Origin: Anaeromyces robustus
Taxonomy: Eukaryota; Neocallimastigomycota; Neocallimastigomycetes; Neocallimastigales; Neocallimastigaceae
NCBI GenBank assembly: GCA_002104895.1
Contig: MCFG01000244.1
Location: 42,922 to 106,921 of the forward strand
DNA: 64,000 nt
Reading direction: 5' to 3'
The position numbers were made by a program, and so were the translations under genes. Position 1 is the first letter of the stretch. Each line of letters opens with the position of its first letter. Shown one piece after another: positions 52,931 through 64,000 of this stretch. A model generated the notes under the pieces. That model worked only from the letters and a program-made list of their open reading frames with translations, was not told the origin of the DNA and did no database searches.

Positions 52931-55900
52931 AATAAAATCCATAAATATTACCTACAAATAAAATCTTTTATTTATAAGCCTTAAAAAATAAATATAATAC
53001 TAATTATTTTAAATATATATAAAGTTTTAGAAACATATTTAATGATATATTAATTTTATTTTTTTTAAAAAAAAATGATAAAAAATAAAAAAAAATGATA
53101 AAAAATAAAAAAAAATGAAAAAAAAATGAAAAAAAAATGATAAAAAATGAAAAAAAGGAGACTTTTTAATAATACATTTTTTTTATTATTATTACAATTA
53201 TAAATTAATTTTTTTTTATAAAATTTACAATGCTATTCCATAATAATAATACTTTAATTATTATTTTCATAAAAGGAGACAGCTATTCCCAACATCTCTC
53301 AATTATTACTGATATTTATGTAATAATAATAATAAATAAATAAAAAAAAAGGGAAAATAATTATAAATAACAATAATAAATATAAATAAACAAATAGTAT
53401 TAATAAAAATCAACTTATAAATCATAGCAAATAAATTAGAGCAAATAAATTAGAATGATTAAAAAAATTATATAATCTATACATTAAAAATATATATATA
53501 ATGTCTATTTATTAAGTATATTTAATGATGATGAAAAAAATTTAACCTTTTATGTACATAAAACATTATATAAATGCTTTGTTATCAAAATTTATATTAC
53601 TCTTTATATATATATATGAATAATAATTATTAAATATGTTTTTTTTTACATAAATGATTTATTATTACTCATTTTGATATAAAAAATATGTATTTTATTA
53701 ATACATATTTTTTATTATGAAAGCCTCTTAATATGTAAGTATAATCATCAGTAAAAATAGTATTTTGCAATCTTTTTTATATAATTTATTATATATTGAT
53801 TTTTTCACTTATTTTATTTTATATTCTATTTTTTTTTTACTGATAGTAGAAGTTTTTAAATAAATGTTTTTTTATAGATTTATTATTTATATTTTATCTT
53901 TGTTGTTTCTCTTTTTTATTATTATTATTACTATAATATTTTTTTTTTTTTAATTAAAAAAAAAATATTTTTGTGTACTTTAAAATTAGAGTACAAAATT
54001 TTTAAGAAATTTCTAGTAAAATATAACAAATACTAATAAAGATACTTTGTTATATCATTATTCCATACTACTAATAATAATAATTATATTTATTATTTTT
54101 ATATATATATATTTTATTTATATAATAAATAAAATTTTAGTAATTTATAATGTTAAATTAGTTGTATCAATTTCATTATATTTAATAATGATTATCATAA
54201 TAATAATTATAAATAAATAAATAAATAATAATTATAAATAACATAATAAAACATTATATATATATTTAATATAATAAAATTATGGAATAATTATACTTTT
54301 AATAAAACATGATTTAATTGTACTTAACGTTATATTTTATTATGAAAGAGATTATTCTATTTTTTTATAACAAATAATAAATAAAAATTTTAAAAATAAC
54401 AAAAAAAAAAAAAAAAAGAATTTTCAAAATTATAAAAATAATTAGCCTAGAAATTATATACAAATATAGAAATAATTAAAATAATGTTTACATAATTAAT
54501 TTTTAATATACAAAATAAATTTAATACATTCATATATATATATAAATATAATACAATATATAAAATAATAAATGTATGATATATTTATATATATATTATT
54601 TATATGAATTAAATTAAATTATATCAAAAAATTAATAAAAAAATAATGACATATAACATATATAAAACTAATTATGTTTTTTTGTTCTTAGAATTTTTTT
54701 TTCTTTACAAAATATCTTAATAAAAATGTACATGTAACAAAAATGTACTTTTAAACAAAAAATGTTTCATCATCTAATAAAAAAAATAGATTTTGCCTAT
54801 ATTTATAATAATTTATTTAATAATATTTTATATTTATAAATATCCCTTCATTTATTATACAGAATTAAATATGTCTCTCACTATATAATAATATAATATA
54901 ACTTAAATAAAAAAAATTAATATATTTATCTATTTATTGTGAATTTATTTATGTATTTAACAAAAATTTAAAATTATTTATAAAAAAACTAACAACATAT
55001 GTATCATAAAACAAAAAAAAAAAAAAAAAAAAGAAAGAAACTAATGGTCATCTTTATTATATACATTTATTAATATAAAAAGGTCTACCATTATTAAAAA
55101 ATGACATAATTCCCTATTATAAAGAATTATTAAAAGTAAATATTATATAATGATTCAAATTCTCATATGGGATATGAAAAAAAATTATATATATAATACT
55201 AACAATATAAAAATGAAATTAAATAAAGTATAAGTAATATTAAAATCTTAAAAAAAAATTAGTTTTTTTTTTATTGTGTGTATGTTAATATGAGGAATAA
55301 TATAAAACTGATATATATATATATATATATAAATGAACGAATTATCAATAATTTAATATCAAAAAATTTCTTTAATTAATACAATGCTATCTATTACTTA
55401 TTTTTTTATTTTTAAATCATAACTACAAAATTATTATTTAGGACTTACCAGGCTAATTACTCTAGGACTAGGACATATAAAAGGAATATTATTTTTAAAA
55501 AATAAAAATAATAAATATACATTGGCATTTAATTTTAATATATGTATTAATTTTTAAAAGTATTTAAAAAGTATATTATATACTATACTCTAAAATTTAA
55601 ATATAATATATTATAATTATAAATGAATTTTTATTATAATATTTACTATTTTATTGTAAGTTACATATATATATAAATAATATAAATAAAATACAAAATA
55701 TTAGATATATATTAATATAATAAATATAAAATAAAAATGGAATCAAAATCGAAAGATAGTAAAAAAAAAAGATTATTAACTTTTATTTATTTTATTTATT
55801 TTAATTTAAAACTATTTTAAAATAAATATGTAATAGAAAGTTCTATTTTAGAATTTTAAAAATTGAAAGCTATTTGTTATTGATTGGTCTTAAAAAAATA

Positions 55901-56219
55901 CTTTATTATCATGAAATTAATAAAATTAATTTTTAATATTTTTAAATAATATTTGAATGAATTTTTTTAATTTTTCTTAAAACACTTTATTATCAGTACT
56001 GATGTTAATAAATAAATGAAAATAATTTATATAAACTTTATTTATTAATAAGCTGGCTATTAAAATTTTTTATTCCAATTTTAACAATGGATATAATATT
56101 TAATAAATATAAAAAACTAAATTTTTTTATAATTTGACATGAATCTATAATAATATTAAATTTTAAATAAAACAAAGATAAATTAAATTAATTAATTATT
56201 TGATTTTTTTTTTTTTTTT

Positions 56220-56600
56220 TAACTTTTACATTACAAATACTTATTTGTTTTGACTTTTACATTACAAATACTTATTTGTTTTGACTTTTACATTACAAAT
56301 ACTTATTTGTTTTGACTTTTACATTATAAATACTTACTTGATTTAACTTTAAAAAAATACTTATTTGTTTTGACTTTTAAAAAACTTACTTGTTTTAACT
56401 TTTATAGATACTTACTTGTTTTAACTTTTATAGATACTTACTTGTTTTGACTTTTATAAATACTTACTTGATTTAACTTTTACATTATAAATACTTATTT
56501 GATTTAACTTTTAAAAATACTTTATTCGTTTTGACTTTTAAAAATACTTTATTCGTTTTGACTTTTAAAAAACTTATTTGTTTTGACTTTTAAAAAAACT
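56220..56600 (+). repeat. Minisatellite, about 13 units of 25-32 bp
   Basis: Units start with ACTTTTA and end TACTT.TTTG.TTT.. ; the fullest form is ACTTTTACATTACAAATACT then TATTTGTTTTG. The first three are nearly identical. Later units lose the CATTACAA core or change TATTTG to TACTTG or TATTCG. The variant order suggests expansion from the left end. Confidence 0.93.
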
Positions 56601-56706
56601 AATATATAACTAAATTTATTATTTATATATAAAAATATATAAATGTGAATATAGTTTAATATTATTTATTTATTTAAAGATAGTTTAATTATATTATTTA
56701 TTATTT

Positions 56707-56980
56707 AGACTTAATAATGAATATATTATATAATACTTATTTTTTTTTTTTCATAATTATGACTTAATAATGAATATATTATATAATACTTATTTTTTTT
56801 TTTATAATTTTGACTTTATAATGAATATAAATATATAATAATAATTATTTTTTTTCACAATTTTAATTTTATAAAGAATAAAACTTTTATTGTTATTATT
56901 TATGATTTATGATTTATGATTTATTATTTATGATTTATTATTTATTATTTATTATTTATGATTTATGATTTATTATTTTT
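56707..56980 (+). repeat. 60-bp tandem repeat and TATGATT array
   Basis: Two nearly identical 60-bp units start GACTTAATAATGAATATATT (56708 and 56761) and a third is diverged (from about 56813). A (TATGATT)/(TATTATT) array follows at 56898-56978, directly at the 3' end of the pseudogene. Confidence 0.85.
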
Positions 56981-59900
56981 ATTACTATTTTTATTTCTAT
57001 TCTTAATTTTCTTTAATCCATCTCTTAATTTACTTTTAACTTTTTTAATATCATGTTTTTTATTAGAGCTATAAGCCTTAGATAAAGCATTGCTGTTGGA
57101 AGATTTATTTGGATTAGTCTAAAGTAGTTGTACTTTCAACTAATGAATTAGTTAATCTATTTCATTTGTTTTTTATTTCACCCCATAAAATACGGTTATC
57201 ATTAGTTATAAATTTAATAATGAATTCTAATACACCAACAATTGAATCATAAGTAATGTCATCAAAAGATTCAGTATTTAAAACATCAATATTATCTAGT
57301 ATATTAGAAACTAATTCTTTAGCAACTAAATGATCTTTTGAGGTTCTACTTAAAGGATCAGTAGATTTAATTTTATTAGCTTTAGATTATTAAGTTTTTT
57401 TTTTCAATTTTTTATTTGAATTCTTTTTCAAAATCTTTAATATTGTTTATTGCGTTTGAAGCCGTATTAAATACTTTACTAAATGTTTTAATGGCATCTG
57501 TATATTTAAAAATATTAGTGACCTGTTCACTTCTTCTGGGAATAAATCGTATTTTGAATTGGCTAAATTTTTATAAGAAGGATTTTTTGTTGGATCACTT
57601 TTAGCTTTTACCGTCATTTGAAAGAATATTTTTATCATTGATAATATATTTTATAAAAAAGTTTAAGTAATTGAATTGTATTGATAGTTTATTCTTCATT
57701 TTTTAATAATTGATTCATTTTTCCTTCACTTACATAGATATCAATGATATTATCTATTTTTTTAATAATTTCAAAAGTTTAATCATACGATTATTAATTT
57801 CCAATTTATTACTATCATTTTATTATCTGATTTGCTATTTCTTTTTCTAAAGTATTTGAAATCCAAATTGTTTTTTACATAATGAACAACTTCTCCAATA
57901 TCATTCTTAAAAGTAAATAATTCATCATATATTTCATAAGATTCAGGATGGTTAATGAATAATTTAGTATCTGTGTTATCCTTTTCAGCATTATTGACAG
58001 CTAAATGTTTTTAAATTTTAAGGTTTTTTCAATTTAATATCAGAATCTTAAGTAGAATCATAAATACTTGAATATAATTTATTTTAAGGTATAGGTTACA
58101 TCATGATTATCAAAATTACCACTTCTTTTCCATATGGAAGAATAAAGATTATTAACAACTTTTTCCAAACTCTCAGAATCCAAATTTAATAAATATTTAT
58201 TATTACTAACTCTTATAGATAATTCAATTAATACCATCGACATGACTTTAAGAACCTTCAGAAATTAAATTATTACCAATGTAATTTAAAATTACCATCA
58301 CTGTCTTTTTCTAAAGTGAGTGGTAATTCATCCAATAAAGTTTTAATCGATGAAATAATAGATATTTCATTTTCTTGTTGTTTTTTCCTTGGAATTTGTA
58401 AAATCAATTAAATTTACCTTTTTTACATTGTTAAATGCTTTTTTTTTTTTAACTTTATCATCCAAATTAATTTTTGATAATTTATCATGTAATAAATTAT
58501 ATCTCATTTTCAAAAGATTTAATTTATTTTCTTTATTACTAAATAGACGAGATTACCAGAAGTTTCACCTTTTTCAATCAAATAATTAAACAAAATTATA
58601 TTTTTTTTATATTATTATTAAATATTTTAATATATTTATTTAAATCATCATAATAATAATCAATATAATAATTAATTATTACTTTATTATTATTAATTTC
58701 TAATATCTAATATATCTGAAAGATATTCAGAGGGGGAAATATTATTATATTCATTCAATGAATCATCATTTAACTCAATATTTTTAATAATTATATTTTT
58801 TTTAATAATACTAGAAAGGATCATATTTGTTGGGGGTAATTAATTTTTCTGATTTATCAATTTTAATAGTATCACTGTAATATTTAGTATAATATTGATA
58901 ATTCATTAAATAATTGATTATCAGGATAATAATCACGATATTAATCACGATATAAAATATCAATATAATTTTCTAAACCAGAATTAAAATATGAATTAAT
59001 GAAAAAATTGTTAAACATTCTAACTATATTATTGTAATCATCAACTTTATCGGAGTTATTTGAAGTATTATATTTTTTCTTGACTATTATCATGTAGGAA
59101 AATGAACAGTGAACTAATAACGAGTTTATTATTAATTTCATTTATTATACTAATTGTATCAATAATATCTGAAAAAAACATTGAATAAGGATACAGCTTT
59201 TCTTGATATAGAATTATATTCATTTTTAAAGTTGACATTGTAAAATAAAATATCTGAATTGTATACATTCATATTATATAAAAACATTTCAATATTATAT
59301 AATGTAAAATAATTCATTTACTACATTATAAATATTTTTTTCTTTTTTAATATCATCATCATAATACTTTGAACTAAAAATATTTCTATTTAATATGATG
59401 GAACGGAACTCGCATAATTATAGTACTGAGAAGCATTTTTTGTAGAATAAATATAACGATTTGATGTAATAAATGATGATAGTCCATTTTGATATAAATA
59501 TATTATATTATATTTATTAGTATTTTCTAACATATATTCATTATTTTCACATAGTCCAAGGCATCATTAATGATAACTTATTATCAAAACCAAAAAGACA
59601 TGATGATGAAATTTTACTACCAGAATTAATGTCCTTTAATTATTTTAATATACTTTTCATAACTTTTAAGAATATCATAACCACAAACTATGGCAGAATA
59701 GGCCGGATAATTAAAAATATTTTCATTTTTAATCTAAGAATTATATAAAATAATAATATCAATATCAAAATATAAACTTGAACCTAAAATATTAATTATA
59801 TCTCTTTTCTAGGTTATTCAGTATCAATACTCCCAATTATTAACATGTAATTAATATTTAACAATATTTCTAAAGAAATAAGATCAATAATTCTAGCACG

Positions 59901-60262
59901 AATATCAAAATCATTATGCTTTTCTTGTTAAGTTAAATACCATCTATTTAATAAAACAGTAACTAAGAATTGAATGATACATTTATAAGTAGTTTCATTA
60001 GTTTACTTTTTTCTTCATCAGATAAATCTTAAAATTCCTTAATACGTTTAACGATAAATCAATATTTGTTTTTTTCATTATTGTAAAAATTAAGATTATA
60101 ATTGGTGATATTATTACCATTTTTACTTAAACCACAAGTAAAGTGTGAATTATATGTAGCTACTTGAAATTCAAAATTAGAATTACTTGGTATGATATTA
60201 GCTACAAAATTTATCAAGTTTAAAGAAAATATTAATAAAATATTACAAAGAAAAATGTTCAT
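56963..60262 (-). pseudogene. Dead gene for a secreted Asn-rich protein
   Basis: Reading leftward from an ATG at 60262, the first 67 codons give a clear signal peptide (MNIFLCNILLIFSLNLINFV..) and then TAA. Protein-like sequence continues for over 3 kb in shifting frames: DLSDEEKSKLMKLLINVSF, FDIRARIIDLISLEILLNIN, NYPAYSAIVCGYDILKSYEK, SDKVDDYNNIVRMFNNFFIN, SDPTKNPSYKNLANSKYDLF and a basic end HDIKKVKSKLRDGLKKIKNR with a stop at 56963-56965. Many in-frame TAA/TAG codons sit where Gln would suit, along with several frameshifts. The original protein was perhaps 1,050-1,100 residues and extracellular or vesicular. I do not recognise the family. Its upstream side is bounded by inverted repeats and retroelement copy B. 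Confidence 0.8.
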
Positions 60263-60436
60263 TTTGCTTAATATAATTTTTTTATATTGTTTAATTCAGT
60301 AAATACTACATATAAATAGATGCTTTTTATCTGTTGCTATATCCTCTTATTAATATTTTATTTTTTTTATATTTATTTATATTTTTATTGTATTTTTTTA
60401 TATATAATAGTAAATTATTTTTTACATGAAATATAA

Positions 60437-60477
60437 AAAATAATCATTTTATAAAAATTTTTTAAAATGATTATTTT
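60437..60477. repeat. Inverted repeat, 15-bp arms
   Basis: AAAATAATCATTTTA (60437-60451) and its exact complement (60463-60477), 11-base loop. Located between the pseudogene start and retroelement copy B. Confidence 0.85.
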
Positions 60478-60521
60478 AATAATTTTTGAAATATTTTACA
60501 AATAATAAATTAATAATAAAT

Positions 60522-60552
60522 ACACCAACATTTTAAAGAAAAATGTTGGTGT
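60522..60552. repeat. Inverted repeat, 13-bp arms, at retroelement border
   Basis: ACACCAACATTTT (60522-60534) and its exact complement (60540-60552) with a 5-base loop. It sits about 25 bp from where similarity to the retroelement begins. Confidence 0.88.
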
Positions 60553-60742
60553 TTAATCTATTATTATAAAAAATATAAATTCGGTACCTGTTAACAATTT
60601 TTCTATTTCTTAAAATATCGATATTATATACACTATTGTTTCCATTATTAGAACAATTTTTATAACCCTTAACAATATTATTAATTCTATTATCTACACT
60701 AGAGTTTATCACTGGTCACAACTAAACTATTAAAAAGACTAT

Positions 60743-60952
60743 CTAAAAAATAAAAAAAAAATTTCTATCAAGATCAGAGAAATGATTAATATGAAGATTT
60801 TTAAATAGGAAGTAATTAATAAACCAATGGTCAATTCTATGATAACTGTCACAATGGAAACAGCATGTACAACAATTAGGACAAAAATTATTAATCAGCT
60901 TTAGCAACTCTACCATCAATTTTATATCCACATCTTGTCCTATTGTATCCAC
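60743..60952 (-). pseudogene. C-terminal Cys/His region of copy B
   Basis: A 69-codon frame has FCPNCCTCCFHCDSYHRIDH and HWFINYFLFKNL, parallel to the region near 63310-63510 of copy A. The last Cys of the motif (INCF in copy A) is Tyr here, another sign of decay. Confidence 0.75.
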
Positions 60953-62089
60953 CTGAAATTTTTGCTATATTCAGGAAATTCTAGATTAAGTTTAAAGTAG
61001 TTGCTTGAATTTTTAAAATTGTTCATTTTATAAGTTTTTAGCTTTAATCGATTTATCACTGTTCATATCACTGTCCCAATAGAATTCCATAATTTCTTTA
61101 GAAAAGGATGAAATATTGTTTAATTTATCATTTAATGTTTTACTTTCTTTGTCCCAAGTCCATTTTCTTGTTGTAGAAACCTTATTGACTATCTTTGAAA
61201 TAATGAAGTTGGAGTTCTTCCACTTATTAAAACATCTAACCTGAGCTAAAGCACATTTACCAGAAAGTGGAGGAATATTGAGTTCTTTTGAAATGCAATA
61301 AATAGAAACAAATGAATTAGGTTTCGAGTAGCCTAAAATTCAATAAAAACCTTTATTAACAATTATTTGTGTAGAACTAGTATTGTTTTTATTAGATCCA
61401 AGCAAAGGTGCGTAATAAGAAACTTGTCCAATAACTTTTGCAGAAAATAAAGTTCTTTTAAGAGGAATAGGAATCAGATCATTTTTTAAAAAACCTTGAA
61501 TTGAAAACAAAGCCTTATTAACTTTATTTTTCATTTTACTAATAACGAATTTCAAATCTAGAGTTTTGTGAAAGGGAACACCAAGGTAAGTATAACAATC
61601 TGTTTTAGGGATTGGGATTCCTGTTAAATAAAATATAGGGTCTAACAGCTAATGTGGCACATTTATTAATTCCAAAAGTCATCTCGTTGTCCTTAGCCCA
61701 TTTACCAACTGAGCCAAGAAGTTTATCCAAGAAGTTTATTCATACGAGATCTACTAGGGGCACATAGAACAATATCATCTGCAAAATAGTCCTCCACAAC
61801 AATATTCAGTATCAATTTTCACACCATTATTCAAGCAATCGTTGAAGATGTTGTTGTTGATAAACAAATTAAAAAGTATAGAAGATAAGAGAGGACATCT
61901 TTGTCGAACTCCTTTAAGTATACTGAATGAATCCAATAATGTTAAAATTGTCCATTAATTTTAACACAAGCTTTGGAAGACAGATATAGGTTCTCTAAAA
62001 ACTGAAAACATTTTCCTTGTATACCAAGAACAATTGATTTTCGACAAAATGTTATATATGGGGTACAGATATCATAAGCTTTTTTAAGA

Positions 62090-62524
62090 TCAAAAAAAAG
62101 CTAAATAAGTATCTTCCCCTTTGAATTTATGTCTTTGACAAATAGAAAGAATAGAGATAAAAAGACTAATACATTCTTCCTTATTCCGAAAGCCAAATTG
62201 TTCTGGTCTAATGAATCCATGACTTATACCATATTCAGAAATTCTAGAAGCAATAATTTTCGAAAGAATCTTAATACCATTATTGATAAGTGAGATACCA
62301 CGATAGTTATCACAATTAGAAAGATCGCCTTTTTTTGGAATAGAAACAATGGATGCATTATTCCAAAAAATAGGAAAATCACCATTCCAAATACGATTAA
62401 TTAAGAAATGGAAACAACTAAGACCAGCCGGAACATAGGAATCATTATTTGCAGAGTCATCTGAAGAGGAATCAGGAATTAAAGCTTTATAAAATTCAAT
62501 AGGGATACCGTCGGGACCCGTCAA
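62090..62524 (-). pseudogene. Reverse transcriptase fragment of copy B
   Basis: 144 codons begin TGPDGIPIEFYKALIPDSSS and cover the finger and palm start of a non-LTR reverse transcriptase (FWNNASIVSIPKKGDLSNC, YRGISLINNGIKILSKIIAS). The frame ends at TLAFF-like sequence because of the T8 frameshift; the next frame restores DLKKAYD. The catalytic FADD box near 61780 is in yet another frame. No active enzyme is expected. Confidence 0.9.
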
Positions 62525-62529
62525 GACAT

Positions 62530-62610
62530 TTAGAAGGGCTAGAATATTTTTCTTCTAATTTGGGATCGCTAAAGAATGCTTTGTAAAATTCGATGGGAAT
62601 CAGTAGAAGA
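62530..62610 (-). mobile_element. Extra reverse-transcriptase start fragment
   Basis: Just upstream of the copy B frame a second IPIEFYKAFFSDPKLEEKYS segment is readable on the minus strand. So the IPIEFYKA motif occurs twice within 90 bp, in different frames. This is a junction between two element fragments or an internal rearrangement. Confidence 0.75.
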
Positions 62611-62623
62611 TATAATACCTAGA

Positions 62624-62625
<2 letters not shown>

Positions 62626-62661
<36 letters not shown>

Positions 62662-64000
62662 CTATGGCACACAATTTGTACGTCAACTTTATTGAATTTA
62701 AATATTAAAATACATGAATCATAAAAAAAACACATAATGAAAAAAAATGATACTAAAAAAAATAAAAACCAGTAAAATATTATAGATAATAATAGATAAT
62801 ACTGGAGGAAAAAAAGAAGTATAATAATATTTAAAAACAATAAATCCATACAGCCCTTAATTCTAAATATAGAATTAAAGTAAAATTGATCTATCCTATT
62901 CCACTAGGGTCGGAAATAGGATCGGCATTTGCCCTACTAGGCTGTCCTACTGTGTTATCAGCATTGACGTTCCTGGAGAGGTTGGTTTTAAATTTATTGA
63001 ATAATATATGTTGTCTTTTACAGACAACAGGCATGATATCATTCAATAGAGCCGCAGATCGCAACAAGAATGGGGATTTTGAATAAGTACCAGATTCAGT
63101 CTGACACTTAAACAAACATTCCCATTCCTTTTTGTATGGACTATTGTTAATTCTATCACTAAAACCATAATCTCTACCACCAATTAAAAAAATATATATT
63201 CTATACCTATTAACTATTTTTTTACTACCTAATATATCTATATTACTTATACTATTATTACTACTTTTATAACCCTTAACAATATTATTTATTCTATTAT
63301 CCACACTAGGGTTATTACTGGTCCTAACTAAACTATTAAAAAGACTATCTAAAAAATAAAAAAAATTTCTATCTAAATCAGAGAAGTGATCAATACGAAG
63401 ATTTTTAAATAAGAAACAATTTATAAACCAATGATCAATTCTCTGATAACTGTCACAATGGAAACAGCATGAACAACAATTAGGACAAGAATTATTAATC
63501 ATTTTAGCAGCTTTTGCAACTCTTGCATCAATTTTATATCCACATCTTGCCCTAAGTATCCACCGAAAACCTTTGCTATATTCAGGAAATTCTAGATTAA
63601 GCTTTAAGTAACTTCTTGATTCTTCAAAGTTGTACAATTTATAAGTTTTAGCTTTAATTGATTTATCACTGTTCATGTCTCTGTCCCAATAGAATTCCAT
63701 AATTTCTTTAGTAGAGGATGAAATATTGTTTAATTTATCATTTAATATTTTACTTTCTTTGTCCCAAGTCCATTTTCTTGTTGTAGCAACATTATTAACT
63801 ATCTTTGAGATAATGCAGTTGGAGTCCTTCCACTTATTAAAACATCTAACCTGAGCTAAAGCACATTTACCAGAAAGTGGAGGAATATTGAGTTCTTTTG
63901 AGATGCAATAAATAGAAACAAAAGAATTAGGTTTCGAGTAGCCTAAAATCCAATAAAAACCTTTGTTAAGTATTGTTTGTGTAGAACTAGTATTGTTTTT
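62626..64000 (-). mobile_element. Non-LTR retrotransposon copy A, 3' part
   Basis: The element runs leftward from beyond the right edge to a 3' end at 62662, followed by a poly(A) tail (plus-strand T36, 62626-62661). It has an open C-terminal reading frame to 62891 and a 3' untranslated region of about 228 bp whose last 145 bp recur exactly at 51363-51507. It abuts copy B at about 62625, in the same orientation. The 5' end, target duplication and any adjacent tRNA gene lie outside the window. Confidence 0.93.
62891..64000 (-). CDS. Retrotransposon ORF2 C-terminal part (copy A)
   Basis: An uninterrupted frame enters from the right edge and ends at a stop at 62891-62893, giving the last 369 residues. 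Visible parts are a region after the reverse transcriptase (FYWILGYSKPNSFVSIYCIS, QVRCFNKWKDSNCIISKIV), a Cys/His zinc-finger-like block SCPNCCSCCFHCDSYQRIDH then WFINCFLF, and a tail ending DPISDPSGIG. The block fits the C-terminal CCHC-like motif of L1/TRE-type proteins, which carry endonuclease, reverse transcriptase and this domain in order. The frame is open while copy B is broken, so copy A may be part of an intact element. Met at 63700 is only an internal codon. Confidence 0.88.
   Translation of the reverse strand, partial: KNNTSSTQTILNKGFYWILGYSKPNSFVSIYCISKELNIPPLSGKCALAQVRCFNKWKDSNCIISKIVNNVATTRKWTWDKESKILNDKLNNISSSTKEIMEFYWDRDMNSDKSIKAKTYKLYNFEESRSYLKLNLEFPEYSKGFRWILRARCGYKIDARVAKAAKMINNSCPNCCSCCFHCDSYQRIDHWFINCFLFKNLRIDHFSDLDRNFFYFLDSLFNSLVRTSNNPSVDNRINNIVKGYKSSNNSISNIDILGSKKIVNRYRIYIFLIGGRDYGFSDRINNSPYKKEWECLFKCQTESGTYSKSPFLLRSAALLNDIMPVVCKRQHILFNKFKTNLSRNVNADNTVGQPSRANADPISDPSGIG

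Larger units (their letters stand above)
51520..56219. other. 4.7-kb gene-free AT-rich DNA
   Basis: No coding signal on either strand. It contains a three-copy repeat near 52771-52930, AAAAAATGATAAAAAATA repeats near 53065-53155, an inverted repeat at 52427-52461 and (AT)n near 55310. A short less AT-rich patch lies near 55440-55480. Confidence 0.55.
60575..62625 (-). mobile_element. Non-LTR retrotransposon copy B, broken
   Basis: A minus-strand copy lacks its 5' part and its 3' untranslated region. Reading leftward it has a reverse-transcriptase start (62524), the conserved SIPKKGDLSNCDNYRGISLI and EQFGFRNKEEC blocks, an FADD catalytic box (near 61780), thumb/connection sequence, and a Cys/His region (60743-60952) like that of copy A. 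An extra T in a T8 tract at 62091-62098 shifts the frame right before DLKKAYD, and other stops follow. It is colinear with copy A from about 61400 down to 60590. The family resembles dictyostelid TRE-type L1-like elements, which normally sit near tRNA genes; none is visible here. Confidence 0.9.

Noticed and set aside
56963-60262. Alternative genetic code (TAA as Gln)
   Set aside because: Neighbouring intact genes end at TAA and the region also has frameshifts, so ordinary decay is the better explanation.

Overview
The window looks like nuclear DNA of a social amoeba of the Dictyostelium group. The evidence is extreme A+T content, long homopolymer and (AAT)n/(AAAT)n tracts between genes, short AT-rich GT..AG introns of about 80-380 bp, coding regions rich in Asn/Gln runs, and standard stop codons with TAA preferred. 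No tRNA, rRNA, CRISPR or bacterial-type operon was recognised. The species cannot be fixed from the sequence alone.

Layout. The left third (1-23.3 kb) is housekeeping. A co-chaperone of the SGT1 type (truncated by the window edge) is divergent from a class B DnaJ protein. Four genes on the minus strand follow: a ten-exon TBC-domain Rab GAP of 985 residues, an Arf6-like small GTPase, an intronless Mkt1-type protein, and a six-exon BUD22/SRFBP1-type ribosome-biogenesis protein. Exons were joined by hand, and every joint keeps the reading frame.

The middle (23.3-49.6 kb) holds two paralogous ZIP metal transporters with identical intron phases. They are separated by about 9 kb of decayed DNA: a GC-richer patch with a hairpin, a perfect 45-bp palindrome, a rearranged direct plus inverted duplication, and a dead coding fragment. 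Next come two paralogous ankyrin-repeat genes, the second broken by one in-frame TGA, and a membrane-bound RING-CH (MARCH-type) ubiquitin ligase.

The right part (49.6-64 kb) is gene-poor. It carries minisatellites, a 3.3-kb minus-strand pseudogene of a secreted protein, and non-LTR retrotransposon copies. One copy has an open C-terminal frame, a poly(A) tail and runs off the right edge. It abuts an older, frameshifted and internally rearranged copy. A 145-bp 5'-truncated copy at 51.4 kb is flanked by a perfect 12-bp target-site duplication, and an old relic lies at 4.8-5.3 kb.

The genes do not form one pathway. The working pairs are SGT1 with DnaJ (Hsp90/Hsp70 co-chaperones), the Rab GAP with the Arf-like GTPase (membrane traffic, although not adjacent), and the two ZIP paralogues. 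I found no convincing new multi-gene system. The most informative signals are the retroelement family with its target-site duplication away from any visible tRNA gene, the interrupted ankyrin gene, the pseudogene, and the set of perfect palindromes.
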